DNA from: Prostheceraeus crozeri
Lineage: Eukaryota; Platyhelminthes; Polycladida; Euryleptidae
Assembly (NCBI GenBank): GCA_907163375.1
Contig: CAJQUW010016855.1
Coordinates: 37,783 to 101,782 of the forward strand
Length of the DNA stretch: 64,000 bases
Direction: 5' to 3'
A program made the translations under genes and the position numbers. Every line of letters starts with the position of its first letter. The first letter of the stretch is position 1. The notes beneath the pieces were generated by a model. That model made no database searches. It was not told the DNA's origin and saw nothing but the letters and a program-made list of their open reading frames with translations. This document shows positions 34,736 through 46,660 of this stretch, one piece after another.

Positions 34736-35574
34736 TATCAAACCATAGAGTAGGCATATTGGGTAGAGTGGTAACTCCGCATTTATCAAATACTCATGTG
34801 CATATACTTTCGATTTTATTAAATGAACTCGAAGGGGATGTAGTTGGTATTGTTACCAAATGTGAGTTTTGTAGTTTTGAGGAAATTACCACGGAATTGA
34901 CTGATCATGATTCTAATGCAGAAGGAATGATGGTATTTCACAGATTCTCAGTGTCATGACAGCTTTGGAGATTTAATGTTTGTTAAATTAGCAATTCGAT
35001 GGGTTCCTATTACTTTCATGCTCAACCTCAAGAGTATTTTCTTAAGCGTGATCATATCACAGGCAACCTGCCACTGGCAGAGCAAAATCACATAATCAAA
35101 GACAATGATTTCAATTAACTTTGAAAGATGTAAATGGGTCCACATCATTATTCAGATTCAAGAAGTGAAACATGAATTTAGTGAATCATAAAATCATGCC
35201 GATGAAAATTGAATTAAAAACATGAAATTTCAGCCAAAAAAGTTCGAATAGTATCGCGACTTTTTCATGAAGACTTCCATTATAATGCTGCTCATGAAAT
35301 TCCCTTGATAATCAGCTTAATTTCCGCTTAGTTAGGATGCTTATTAGCAAATATTCATTCCTTTTGATATCCAACTTGTTTCATACTACTTATAAAGTGG
35401 ACGTCATCTCGGTAGTATATAAATTGTCAAAATTTTCACTTTTTTCAAAAGTGCTCAGATAATTTTTTGGACCACGGGAACGTAAAATCTCCGCAATAAA
35501 CTGAATCTTTTGATGCAAAAATTTCACTGTATACAGATACTTTTTTTAGTCGACACTCTACCTGTATCCCAAGT

Positions 35575-35885
35575 AACACAGATACGTTGGTACTACGTTG
35601 GACCTTCATTGGCCATTTACAATGGTCAAAAGTTGGAAATGATACAGCGGGCCTACATTGGTTCTATGAAGGCAATCCAACCTAGAACCGGTCTTGAACC
35701 AACGTAATCCAACATATTTTCGTGCGATGGCCATCCAAGCGCCGCTCTAGCCATCCTTATGCCAACAAACGCCAATTTAATCCCACTTTATTGCCTCTTT
35801 AAGCCAACGTAACCTTCAGCTGCCGCCGATAGCTTATATTGGTCAACCTAATCCCACCGTAGCCTCCCATTAGCAAACATTGGTC
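35575..35885. repeat. Left subterminal TTGG-rich array
   Basis: Irregular repeats of ACGTTGG, CATTGGC and CCAACGTAA-type words occur at short spacing. The mirror-image array is at 42465-42690. Confidence 0.75.
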
Positions 35886-37376
35886 GACTTAATGTACGAT
35901 CAAACGCGATTTTCACTTTTCGCACTTGATCGAGCACAAATTAGCGTGATTGTCAATACATCGCTCTTGATCGAGAGCGAAGAAGCGTGATTACATTAAA
36001 TTTCGAACTCGATTGAGGGCGTAGTTCTAATATTGCGGCGATATCTGACTCGTTCTATTCTTACATTGTTACTCTTTGATGTGTCCGGCTAGATTCAACT
36101 GCTGCATGAGTATGAAAACATATGAACAGTTATTCCATTTATGAAAAATGCTGTCTTTACCTGTTAATTGAGTTATCGAGAATGAGCATGACTTTGACAC
36201 ATGTGCGAAGCATTTCAACAATAATAAATTCAAAAAATTTGTAATATTTAGCGTTCATGTAGTATTGCTTCATAAGTATTTCCAAGATTTTTTAAACATA
36301 TGATTGTGCATGATGTTTCGTCCATACGTCAAAGTCGCGCTGCTCGAAAACTCCATGAATAGACAAGAACAGCATTTCCGGAAACAATCTGTTCATGCAT
36401 TTTCCCTATCAGGTAGAAGCTGAATTAACCGTGCGAATACATACCGATAAGCAACAATGCAAGAATAAAGCGAGTCTTTTATCACTGAAAAATCAGGAAC
36501 ATACTTGATGAATGATATCGAGTGTGTCAGTAGGCTTAAATTCACTCGAATTTCAGTGTCTCCTTACCTTGTCATACCGCTGGCCTACTTCGAACTCATA
36601 AAATCTTCTACGAGAAACAGTTGTCTTCTGCAGCAAGCATTTGGATGTTGGTGAAATTGAATCATGAGCGCAGTGCTTCATCATCTGCAAAGTAAACCCA
36701 TAGATGTGTACTTTAAAAATATCTCAATTTCTCCAATTCGTAATCCCGATTCTTGTCTTACCGGAATATGTTGGAACTCCTGATGCTGTAGCCAATTCAA
36801 GATGATTATGCTAAATAATTCAAATATTTCGTGAAAATGATAAGCAATATAGCAAACACTACACCATAATCACTTATAGCTCTGAATTTTGGCGAAATTG
36901 ACTGAAAACTAATTAGAAACATTAGATACAAGGACATAATAACAAAGAAATAAGATGTTGATGAGCAATAATTGAATCACAACACGAAGATATAATTAAG
37001 ATGCAAACATAGTTTTGGTTAGGTATTGACAAAAGCACTGAGTGCTGAAACCACGTCGAGCAGTCTGTATAATATTTAAGTGACAAATAAAGTTTCGGCT
37101 AAAAGAAAAAATATGTGCTATTTTATGATCGCATGTATATGGAATGCACTGTATTATATTTATCAAAATTTTGGCAAGATACAAACCTGACTGTAAACAT
37201 ACAAGAAAATGCACATTATATACACAAATTTATACGCACATTACTAGCGTGATAAAAAATGAAATGAGGGAATGATTTATAATTCATAATGGACTAATAT
37301 TCTTGAAGCAGCAACGATTTAAGCGATTTGAACTTAGTCTCACATGTAGCCGACACATTGAACAAGTTGCTACACC

Positions 37377-37652
37377 GCTTGTCTTAAGTGCCATGTCTTA
37401 CTCGAAGACATGTCTGCATGGGCATAAGGTCCCCTAACGTCATACTCTTTTGTAGGAATTCAAGACAGCATTATCTGTGTATTGCATGGGTATATATTTA
37501 CTCTTACTCAAAGGACATCAAACGTAGACAATGAAATACACAGACAATCTGAAATTTCTGCGTAAGTAAACGTCGTTTGGGGTCATTGTCGTGTCCATAC
37601 CGATATGGTCTAGGCTTTCGAGTAAGGCATGGCACTCAAGACAAGCCGCGCA
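37377..37652. mobile_element. Small MITE nested in the 7.1-kb element
   Basis: CTTGTCTTAAGTGCCATG...TTACTCGAA at 37379-37409 is repeated inverted at 37617-37650. The arms are about 32 bp with a few mismatches and a 200-bp interior. No clear target duplication was found. Confidence 0.7.
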
Positions 37653-38344
37653 ATTAGCTCAGAATTTCAGCAACACGAGTTTCTGAGGCAGCAGCAAATG
37701 TTTGGACTTGCTCAAGAACAGGCCTGAAATTAGTGGTTGTTAAGGTAGATGCCGTCAATCATGAAGAATTGCCCAAATGAAATCATGAAACCCACACGCA
37801 TAGACTCTGATGTGGATGTTTAAACAAAACTAAGTGAATAAAGGGATCAAGAGTCTAGTAGATGCAGACGTCATTAAGGCAAGGATCTTTGACGATAGCA
37901 GTGGCAACGAGGACAATTGATCTCTTGAGCGAATGAAAAAATACAACTGATGTGACAAGAGTAATCTCTCAAGTTCAAGGCATTTGCAATGTGAATCATA
38001 AAAACGTGCTTCTGTTCATTTAAGAATAAAATTTGAATCAAACTGAAATCACTTTCATTTTCATAAGCAATCCAAAAGGAAAAACATTAGTGGGTAGTTT
38101 CATACGCGATTACTTTTGGGAGACCGTAATAAACAGTGTCACTAATTAAATGAGGTGTAGTTAAATGTTTCTGCCTTCCGGTGATATTGGAAACATTTAT
38201 TGACTTACTGGCCACACGAATTCCTGACGGATCATTCGAGCAGTCTGATTGGATATTTAACGAGTGCTACGATTAAAAGAGTAATTCAAAAATTGATGAA
38301 TATTATTAACTTCACCATTGTAAGAGCATATCGTTTATTTCTCT

Positions 38345-38580
38345 GTGGTCTGGCTCGATCAGTGCCGGCGAACTGAATTTGCTCTCAAATAAATTGCATT
38401 CAACGTGAGGCAGCTTGCCCGAAGCCGGTCCAAAATAGGCCTTGAGAACAGGAAACTGAGCTAAAATAGGCTGAATCTTGGATAAAATCTACCTGAAGCC
38501 GGTGTAAATCCCGGTCTGAAGTTCGATCTAGGCCGGCCGTGGAGCCCGACCGTCACCAACATCCCGGCCGGTTTCCATGT
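38345..38580. other. Locally GC-richer patch
   Basis: Words such as GAAGCCGGT, AGGCCGGCCG and CCCGGCCGG cluster here, in contrast to the AT-rich surroundings. No reading frame or element border could be assigned. Confidence 0.5.
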
Positions 38581-40102
38581 CAGAGTCGAATCATCGACCA
38601 TCGCGTAATTTCTTAAGTATGATGGCAATTTTCTTCAACAATGCAACGCTGCTTGTCACTTTAGTCGGAAATGCATGGAACATTTTCGAAGGGAATCAAT
38701 GCCGCAACTAGGCCTTGAACCAATCAAAAATTTACTGGCTATCGAAAAAATATCGCAAGGCATAGCAACAGATGGTCTCAACTTTCCTGATGATGTGGTA
38801 TCATGACGAAGAAATCAAGGAAACATACACATGTGGAAAAGAATTCAAATTGTGATCGAATCAAAACGAGAATGGACAAAGAATCTGCGTAATTCAACCT
38901 GTTGGTGATACACAGTATTGCACTCACTTTTTCTATGAAGCATTACAAATTGCTGTCGCGATAGTCAAGAAAATCATGATCGAAACAAGATAAGGCCGAT
39001 TGATAGAGTAACAGAAAAGTGCCAACAGAAGAACGTCGTTTTGGCGGAAATTTTAAAAAAGAAATTTTAACGGAACGGAAAAAAGAAACGGAAATTTAGA
39101 AGAAAGCTTAAAATCGTTGACGGAATGCCTGTGACTTAAAAAAGTCAGTAATTTATCATGAAGGATACGCCACATGGCACACTAAATTATTAATTTTACT
39201 TTATGCTACATTAGTTTTGGCGGGTTTTGTTTACTTGTTAGCGTTTGATCATATCGCTCCGATCTACATTTAAATGAACATAAATTCTCTCATATACAAC
39301 ACAAAACAAGTGTCGGGAACAGGCTTGCCAGTTGAGTTGTTGGTCTCATACAGGCAAAGAGTGAGAGATTATAATCTTTGGAGGTGATAATTATCACCTC
39401 TATTCACATGAAGTTGCGCCGAGATATTGACGTCCACATCTTGCAGTAAACCCAGGTTGGAAATCTACCAATCCAGTACTATGTGGTTCAATGTCTTAAT
39501 TAATCTAAGTTCACATGCAACGATAAGCAATGTGTGCACAAATTTCACACCAACCTGTATTTAGCAAATTATGAAAACGATCTATAAGTGAATAATTCAT
39601 CCAGGATAAATGTCGGTCGGCAGACCCTGGAAAATGTAGCTGCAAAAAGACTCATGAGATAGCAGAGCTTCATACGCTTCCAACCCCCACACGCTAGTGA
39701 CCAGGAGGCATGTAGACACTAAATTTAGGGACCATCCGCTTTACCCCGTCGGATGTGTTCATGTTCAGCGGAAATAAAATGAAAGAGAGTGAGTGAAACA
39801 AACGCTTCAGATAAGAGCTTTTGATAAGAGCACTGAAATCCAAGTGGGCTGGGCTACCTATATGTTATCATATAATGGATATGGAAGATCGATATCCTTA
39901 AGTTCTTTAAGAAGTACAGGCATGTATTTAGCAGCCATATAGTCGCAGAAACATATAAAGAAGGTTGTGACAAAGGTCAGGATAATTAATGAAAATAATT
40001 GAATGTGCATTTTATTGTTGGAATTCTAAGCAATATTATGAAGTAAGAAGTAAAAAATTGCAGTGTTCAAATATACAATTTCTATAGGTTGATCGCAGTG
40101 TT

Positions 40103-40138
40103 TCACTCATTAAATACGTGAAAGCATTTAATGAGTGA
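40103..40138. repeat. Short perfect hairpin
   Basis: TCACTCATTAAAT pairs perfectly with ATTTAATGAGTGA around a 10-base loop. Function unknown. Confidence 0.8.
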
Positions 40139-41598
40139 GTTCGACAGACAATAACTTCGGACAACTTCTCTGCTTAGCAAAATAAGTCCAGACGAACCGG
40201 AAGATCTGCCGCCCTGTAGCTTGCAGAAATGAAAACGACATTCAACGTAACAAAGTGCGTCAAGGTAACAAAATTAAAAAAACAAGCTAACGACTGGTTA
40301 ATTTTTGATGTGCTAAATATGACATGGCTAAAAGAAAATCATTATATCCTAAAATGTCTAGAAATTTAAAATACTTACTAGAAGGACAAGCAACGGTTCT
40401 CCTCTCCTCATGTGGAATGAATTGGTGAGTAAGTCGCTCTTTTCAAAATTATGTTTATCACGTATATATTGAAAAGATTCTTTTTGACAGTCTGCCCATT
40501 CAGATGATAAAAGGACAGGTCTGTTTCCAATCAAAATATCAGATCTAGCTAGCACAGCGGGATTACGCCATCTAAAGTCTACCAAGTGTGTGAGAGAAAA
40601 ATCATTTAGTTATAAATCATGAGAGAAGAAAAAGAAAAGAAACAAATCATGAGTGATTCATGATTAGCAGCATGGATGTAGGGTACATGTTACAGGATTC
40701 TATCTTAGCTTCTTGTTTGGAAGTTTACACATCATCACCATTCGCCAAAAAACAATACATTATCCGACATTTAGTCTGTAAAGCGTATTTGAGGAATTTC
40801 TCATATTTAAGCTATATTTGAGGAATTTTTGAGGATTTGAGGAGTAATCACAGGCCTGAAATTATCAGGTTGAATCAGTTTGAAGCATGTAACATTAACG
40901 ATTTCACTGAATTTATAGAGAGCAAGCCGTCCGTGTCCGTGGATGAAAAATAGTCGACTTTTCAGACACTTTTTTGGCGAATTTCATCCAGATGGCGGAA
41001 GATTGGCAGCCGACTATGACATGTAGCTATGTGTAGTCGTATACTAGAACTTAATAGAAATAATGCTGCACACTAGAAGTACCACTACACAAAATAAATA
41101 ACTACTCTTTTTCTACATTTCTACATAGTAGTGGAATACAACACTTATGCCACAATTCTACTGATGATCAATTTCTACCAATACTGAACCTATTGACCAA
41201 GGGACGTACTAATGCTTCAGGTGGTCAGTCATCAGCAGGTGCTCATCTGGTTCGTTTCGACCTTAACCTGAACACTCAAACCCTGACGAGCGGGGTCTCA
41301 CACACATTGCGACTGACAACATGCTCAACTGGCAGTGATATATTCGGAAAGACATGCCAACATGTTGATAAAGCATCATGGAAATGATGCGTTTCCAAGA
41401 TATGCGCTGATTCTGTCTCTTCATTCATCCCATCTGTAAATGCTTCATAATATCAGTTATTTCCGAATGAAAACGAATGCTGCACATTCTAAATTCTCAA
41501 ATATAGGTGCAAAAGTGAGGATGTTCCATTCCCCTTAACTTGTTTTTGTATGTGTGTGCATCGCAAGAATTGCATGTGTAAGAATCGTAGTCTGAGAA

Positions 41599-41719
41599 TT
41601 AACAACAACGAGATTAAATACACGATAGATCAGATTGCCATGCAAAAGTTGTGCGACTGGTAGGATTCAAACCTACGACCAAGGTTAACTAGACCTGTGC
41701 GCTAAACAATCTAATGCAC
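41599..41719 (-). mobile_element. tRNA-Thr-derived SINE, copy A (degenerate)
   Basis: On the minus strand GCACAGGTCTAGTTAACC, GTCGTAGGTTTGAATCC and the body TTTTGCATGGCAAT...TTGTTGTTAAT match the copy at 44988-45115. The D-arm region is more degraded. It lies inside the 7.1-kb element. Confidence 0.85.
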
Positions 41720-42464
41720 GATTCGCATTCTGAGATCTCATCGTGACCATAGTCTGGTTTTGTTGTCATTAAACTGTAACAATGGCCAATCTCAATCAGG
41801 AATTCGAATATTATCAAAGCGAATCTATTTCTCACTCTAGCCGTTACTGAATACGTCTCTTACTTTTGTGGTTTCTTCCAATCTTGTGCTCATTGCTTGA
41901 AAGTGAAAACTTAAAACAAAAGAGTAAAACAAACAGAATGGTGATGTAATAAGTCTTTCCTTAATTCAAACACATTTCACATCACGAGCAACTTTCACAA
42001 TGTCTACTGACATCTATATATGGAGGGTAAATGTTATTTACAAAAGAGACAAGCCAATTGGTGCTGGTTGATAGATCATCAGATAATTGGTAATTCAGGT
42101 CTTTAGTGTGAATCAAGCAAAGTTTACAATAGGTTGATTTGCCTGTTTTGAGACAAAAATTTCCCAAAAATTACAGACTTAATGTTGACAACGAGAAGTA
42201 GAGAAATCTGTATCCTTGTTGTGCTTGTCAGTTGACGAATTCTAATAACTAAATTCGTGAATATTGCATGAAACATTCAGTTTCATCTATAACCCATGTG
42301 TTTATCGATAATTTAATCTGATTCAGAATTATATTTCCATTAAAATATTGTAATAAAACAATAATAGGGCAACGCTAATAGAGTATGTTCCATGACAATG
42401 TTTTTCTTCCTATGCACTTTATGTAACTGTCATCTAGCCTTTCAGACAAAATTACCATTAATGG

Positions 42465-42700
42465 TCCATCATTGGCTCGAAGATGGCTATCTACATTTTC
42501 ATTTTACATCGGTTCATTAAAGGATTAAGATGGCCAGTGTAAGCCAACTCCAAGCCAACCAATTTTCGAAACCAATGGAAAGATACAAACGTTGGACCAA
42601 TGCTGGCTTATGTCGGCTAACGAGGGCCACTGAAAGCCAATGTAACATTCAAAGGACCAATGCAGGACCAACGTATGTAAGGAGTTTGTGCTACTTGGGA
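42465..42700. repeat. Right subterminal TTGG/CCAA array of the 7.1-kb element
   Basis: Words AAGCCAACTCC, ACGTTGGACCAATG and AAAGGACCAATG recur up to the terminus TACTTGGGA. Confidence 0.75.
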
Positions 42701-42723
42701 TATCCCTACTCTATGTAGCAAAC

Positions 42724-43767
42724 CTAGAATTTCGCATCGGCACTCGGTTAACATTCGCTCGGGTACTCGGTTAACGCATTATCAGAGCCAGCAAAAACAA
42801 CATCAAAGATGAGCGAAGGTTCAAAACAAAACAATTAGGCAAGCCATGTATTTGTTCTTTCACTGTGACCGCAGATTGTTTACCTTGTATGTTTGTGCAC
42901 TTTAGCGGTAATGACAGAAAAATCTTGAAGAAGTTTGAAAAAGAACTATTGAACTTATTACAATAAAGCCTGCATATTCGGACTCCTTACATCGCAAAGA
43001 TTCTGAAGATACCAAACACGAACATTTTTGATGAAAAGAGTCATGATTTTGTGATGACTTTGGCAAAATCACTAATTTTTTCCTGGTTTGTCGATTTTGA
43101 TGACCAGTTTGCAAAAGAGAGCTCAGAAAATGCTCGTTTTGCCAGTGCCTGAATCATGCTCACATGTTTTCTTATTGAAAAGTTGCGATTTGCTAATTGA
43201 GCGATTTTCATATTTTGAGTGCTGCTCTGAAAATATGATAATAACGGATGCAATTCTATCATGTTTCATTTTAAAGCTGAGAATGCAAGCTCTCGAATGA
43301 CTTATGGCTTTCTGTGCGACACGATTGGAAGACATGATAATCAATTGATTTATATGGTCCGTTTTTTATGATCAGCTCTGTTATGCTAGAACCACAGAAT
43401 TAGATTGTTTAATTGTGTCACTTTGCTAGAAGTGCAAACTGATTCAAACAGATGGCACATGCAGGAACTTAATAAGTGGGCAAAAAGAAATTTTAAATAC
43501 CTTTCAGAGATAGGAAAAATAGTTATGCGTCGCTTGCGGATTGCTCTGAATTCCCTGAAAATGCTCCGATCGCCACGACTCCTTCAGATTCGAAGAATTC
43601 AGATCATTGCGCAAAAGTCTTCTCGATAATGTTGGGCCCTCTGATCATTTAAAAAAAGGTTAACAGGCGCATTAAAACGTTCACAAACTTCTCTGTAGAA
43701 CTTGACATCATCTGCGCCTCTTTGCTGTGTGATCCGGTTGATAACAGTCACTGAAACTTCGCACAAT
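42724..43767. other. Non-coding stretch
   Basis: Overlapping short frames on both strands lack motifs. The minus frame 43599-43862 (87 codons, containing YREVCERFNAP) runs into the dispersed repeat shared with 6.3 kb and is not recognised. Confidence 0.45.
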
Positions 43768-44160
43768 TTGGCGTGTTTAATGTTGAACTGGCTGCTCATT
43801 GCTCGATTGCTATGGTATTTAGTCAGGAGATTGTGCCATTTCATCAGCATTACATGTTCCAATGTTAACGTAATTGACCAGACGACGGGAGATCATAATG
43901 ATTTTTTTCCGAAACGATAGCAGCAAAAACTCCCCGAGTAGTTTTAGGTCGAAGTAATATTCAAAAGTAAAAATTCCAAAAGTAAACTGACTGATCTTCG
44001 GCGTCCAGCACCTTCGTTGGTCGATCTTACAATAGCGTCAGTTTACTTTTGGAATTTTTACTTTTGAATATTACTTCGACCTAAAACTACTCGGGGAGTT
44101 TTTGCTGCTATTGTTCCAATGTTTCCTTTCTAGACAACAAGAAGAAGAGGCGAGCTGTCT
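43768..44160. repeat. Second copy of the 6.28-kb repeat, interrupted by a foldback insertion
   Basis: Homology to 6280-6345 covers about 43768-43868. It resumes at GTTCCAATGTTTCCTTTCTAG (44112). The words GTTCCAATGTT appear on both sides of the inserted DNA, as expected for a target duplication of about 9-11 bp. Confidence 0.7.
43917..44111. repeat. Perfect 75-bp inverted repeat (foldback MITE)
   Basis: The arms at 43917-43991 and 44037-44111 are identical over all 75 positions when one is reversed. The loop is 45 bp. They begin ATAGCAGCAAAAACTCCCCG and end GTAAACTGAC. Such a structure extrudes easily as a cruciform and would give a 75-bp RNA stem if transcribed. Confidence 0.95.
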
Positions 44161-44694
44161 AATTCTGTGGTTAAAACCCTTTCTTGGAGGTCTTTCTTTT
44201 GCGTGTAAACGTCCACCTATCAGTGAACTTCGGCCTAAAACCGCCGCACACAACTTGGTGGAGGCGTGTGGGGGCTGGTACGCGAAAATCCAAGATGGCC
44301 GCCACTTGAAACTAAAAATGCAATGTCCTGACTCATGAAAAGAGTTGAACAGACTGTAATGTCACATTTCTAGGGTATTCTAGGTCGAGAAACAAGTTTC
44401 TGATTTCATTTTTAGGTTTCCGTTTCCTTTTCATGTCTCAATTCCATGTCCATGACCATCTATAGACCCATGTAGGCCCTAGGTCCACGACCTATTAAGC
44501 ATATACCACTTGAAAATGAGTTCGCGCACCGTCAATTGCAGTAACTCGTGCAACTATTTTGCGTTTTTTGAGATTGCGCCTAAGGAAATTTTTTTAGAAT
44601 TCCAAACCTACATAGCACTAAGCTTCAGGGTTGTAGAAATACCACAGACATTTTTTAAATTTTTTCTAGCTATACTTTTGACACTGGGGCCCGC
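44112..44694. other. Non-coding stretch
   Basis: Unclassified repeat remainder followed by featureless sequence. No gene is recognised. Confidence 0.45.
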
Positions 44695-44699
44695 CAAAA

Positions 44700-44739
44700 A
44701 TGGCACAAGTTGCCCCATCAGATGGACAACTTGTGCCAC
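44700..44739. repeat. Palindromic remnant of the GGCACAAGTT MITE family
   Basis: TGGCACAAGTTGCCC and GGACAACTTGTGCCA face each other with a few bases between them. The same GGCACAAGTTACCCC word forms the ends of the element at 46661-47088, so this looks like an end-to-end deletion derivative. Confidence 0.7.
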
Positions 44740-44758
44740 TCATCGTATGTTATAAAAA

Positions 44759-44818
44759 CCGCACATCTTTTGCATGGCAATTTGATCTATCGTTTACTTA
44801 ATTTCATTGTTGTTAATT
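44759..44818 (+). mobile_element. SINE body fragment, copy B (no tRNA head)
   Basis: CCGCACATCTTTTGCATGGC through TTCATTGTTGTTAAT matches copy C almost exactly, but it starts right at the 3' end of the tRNA-related part. It is a 5'-truncated copy 230 bp from a full one. Confidence 0.85.
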
Positions 44819-44987
44819 GCATTCACGACATGGTTTAAGATGCTTTGGTGGACAATCGATCGCCGCTACTTGCCTTAATGTCGGCGGTCACAATTGTGAC
44901 GTGTTATTTATTCATTGATTATTATTGCCTTGACAACTGATGTGTGGTGGTGAGTGTTTGATCCTGCCAACTGACAGAGTCGCGTAA

Positions 44988-45115
44988 GTGGCTCGTAGCT
45001 CAGATGGTTAGAGCACAGGTCTAGTTAACCTTGGTCGTAGGTTCGAATCCTACCAGCCGCACATCTTTTGCATGGCAATTTGATCTATCGTTTATCTAAT
45101 TTCATTGTTGTTAAT
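44988..45115 (+). mobile_element. tRNA-Thr(AGT)-derived SINE, copy C (best preserved)
   Basis: The head (44988-45061) has a perfect D stem, GCTC...GAGC, and an anticodon loop CTAGTTA with anticodon AGT. It also has a T arm, GTAGGTTCGAATCCTAC, with intact B box. The acceptor stem only partly pairs (GGCT with AGCC). The body TTTTGCATGGCAATTTGATC... ends in TTGTTGTTAAT, typical of a SINE tail. Three copies in this window share the body, which favours a SINE over a single tRNA gene. Confidence 0.85.
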
Positions 45116-45449
45116 ATTAATTCGGTCATTTGCTTACAGATATTACTTGAAATCACAAAACCAAGTTTTTCTAATTTATTTTGCAGCATTAAAACAATAA
45201 CAATCGCACATGAAACTCGGAAATAATGCAGATAAAAAATACAAATGCAAATATCATAAAAAGGGTGACTTTTTCCTTAAAATTGATCAAACATCGATAG
45301 TATATCACTCAATGTTTGATGTGAAGATCGTTTAAAAAATAGAAAATGAAAGGGTTTTTTTCAAGCACCTGTAATGATTATTCGAAGAATTAGTGTTTAA
45401 TATTGTTTAGCCTCATCGAAGTTAGTAGATAGCAAAAACTGGAGTAGGC
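45116..45449. other. Non-coding spacer
   Basis: No feature is recognised. Confidence 0.5.
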
Positions 45450-46130
45450 CTACACATACCGATGCGAGCACTCCACAGGATCGCACAATTCATCGCAGTC
45501 AACATTGAAACGAAGAGCGACAGGTGGGCTTAATTTACCGACAATCTGCTTGTAATTGATGTTGGAGCTATCGCCTTTCTCTGGAAAATGAATGATCGTT
45601 TTCGTCCCGATATTGCTTCACAGACTTTATACTGTGAAATCGGCATTTCCATGTCAGCATTTCCATTTGTCCGAAGAAATGTCGCATGCTGCTTGATCGA
45701 AGGAGACCGAGTTTGATGAGAACCCAGTCACCCTCAGTCAAAGTTCCAATAGCAATTTCTTATACTCCCTCTGTCGGGTGATGCTGATGATCGAAGGAGA
45801 CTGAGTTTGGTGAGAACCCAGTCACCCTCAGTCAAAGTTCTAATAGCAATTTCTTATACTCCCTCTGTCGGGTGATGCTGATGATCGAGTGACATTGCAT
45901 GTGAATTCTGAGACAGTTCGCTGTTCCCAACAGACTCAAGCGGTGAATTGGCATCTAAGCTTGAGATGACACAGTTCGATGCGTCTGCTCCTCCACTTAA
46001 ATGATGAAGTGCAGTATTCCATTTCATCACAGTTACACATCGGTCAGGTTCGACATTCATCCCTTTATTTTGCCGAGTGCTTTTGTATGGTTTACGAGTA
46101 TAACGCATCAGACGAAGAAGCTCCAACTAA
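45450..46130 (-). pseudogene. Decayed coding region, probably transposon-derived
   Basis: Frames on the minus strand include LTEGDWVLIKL, RHFFGQMEML and, after a frameshift, FPEKGDSSNINYKQIVGKL followed by a stop. Order and spacing suggest a GDWV(L/V)-type beta-barrel C-terminus, as seen at the end of some uncharacterised transposon-associated proteins. The 5' frame (45854-46126) contains LHHLSGGADASNCVISSLD and no known motif. A 93-bp tandem duplication further breaks the frame. The family is not identified. Confidence 0.4.
45696..45881. repeat. 93-bp tandem duplication
   Basis: Two units starting GATCGAAGGAGA at 45696 and 45789 are nearly identical (differences such as CCGAG/CTGAG and TTCCAAT/TTCTAAT). 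Being in the middle of a decayed coding region, the duplication also repeats the GDWVL motif. Confidence 0.93.
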
Positions 46131-46660
46131 GCGGCCGCTCATTTCTTCTCAATTTGCCTGACCGTTTTCAGGTAATTGTTCCAGTACTCCATCACAATTC
46201 AAAGGAACGATCCCGACCTTTTCGAATCTCGATATCATATTCTGAGATACGCTACCTTCAAATATCTTATCCATTGTGTATAAAATTTATGAACTTGGGA
46301 AGGGCATCCTTTTATAATTGATGTCAAATTGCGTCCATGGCTATGTTTCCACTCAGTCAACGTTTGTCCCCACACACGCTTCAAGTTGCGAAAAAAGTTT
46401 AGCAGTTTTGAATTTTTGGTCATTACTTATCGTTTCGCACAGGATTATAAAAACCAAACTGCAAAAAGCTGACCTTCAATAGGCCTATATGTTTAAATCA
46501 TTTGAACAAAAAAAAGACATCATTATAGGAGTCAAAGTCACTGTCACAGTCAATTATTGATCTATTTTACTGATCCATAGCCATAACTAATATCTTTGAC
46601 CAGCTTGCTTCATGAAAATCCTTTCTGTGCAATAGAAATCCATTATTATTTATTAGTTAC
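46131..46660. other. Non-coding spacer
   Basis: No gene is recognised. Overlapping short frames occur on both strands. Confidence 0.45.

Larger units (their letters stand above)
35567..42700. mobile_element. 7.1-kb inverted-repeat element of unknown class, TA-flanked
   Basis: The ends read TCCCAAGTAACACA and, on the other strand, TCCCAAGTAGCACA. TA lies directly outside both (35565-35566 and 42701-42702). Each end carries a subterminal zone of roughly 300 bp in which TTGG/CCAA words recur every 15-30 bases: ACGTTGGTACTACGTTGG on the left, AACGTTGGACCAATG on the right. The interior of about 6.5 kb has no frame above 75 codons with a recognisable motif, but it does hold a smaller MITE and a SINE. 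The TA duplication would fit Tc1/mariner-like or other TA-inserting groups. The long TTGG-rich ends are unlike a simple mariner. Confidence 0.8.
34744..42715 (+). mobile_element. hAT-type MITE, CATAGAGTA family, copy B, split by a 7.1-kb insertion
   Basis: The left part is 34744-35566 and the last 15 bp are 42701-42715. Ends are CATAGAGTAGG...CCTACTCTATG. The flanks TATCAAAC (34736-34743) and TAGCAAAC (42716-42723) form an 8-bp duplication with one mismatch. Both flanks only match if the intervening 35567-42700 is treated as a later insertion. Copies A and C show what the unoccupied right end looks like. There is no coding capacity. Confidence 0.88.

Noticed and set aside
42902-43344. Cluster of overlapping short ORFs on both strands
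   Set aside because: Frames overlap in sense and antisense, none has a motif, and none is shared with other repeats here.
44988-45061. Functional tRNA-Thr(AGT) gene
   Set aside because: The acceptor stem pairs poorly, and the following body is shared with two other copies, one of them lacking the tRNA part. SINE is the better call.
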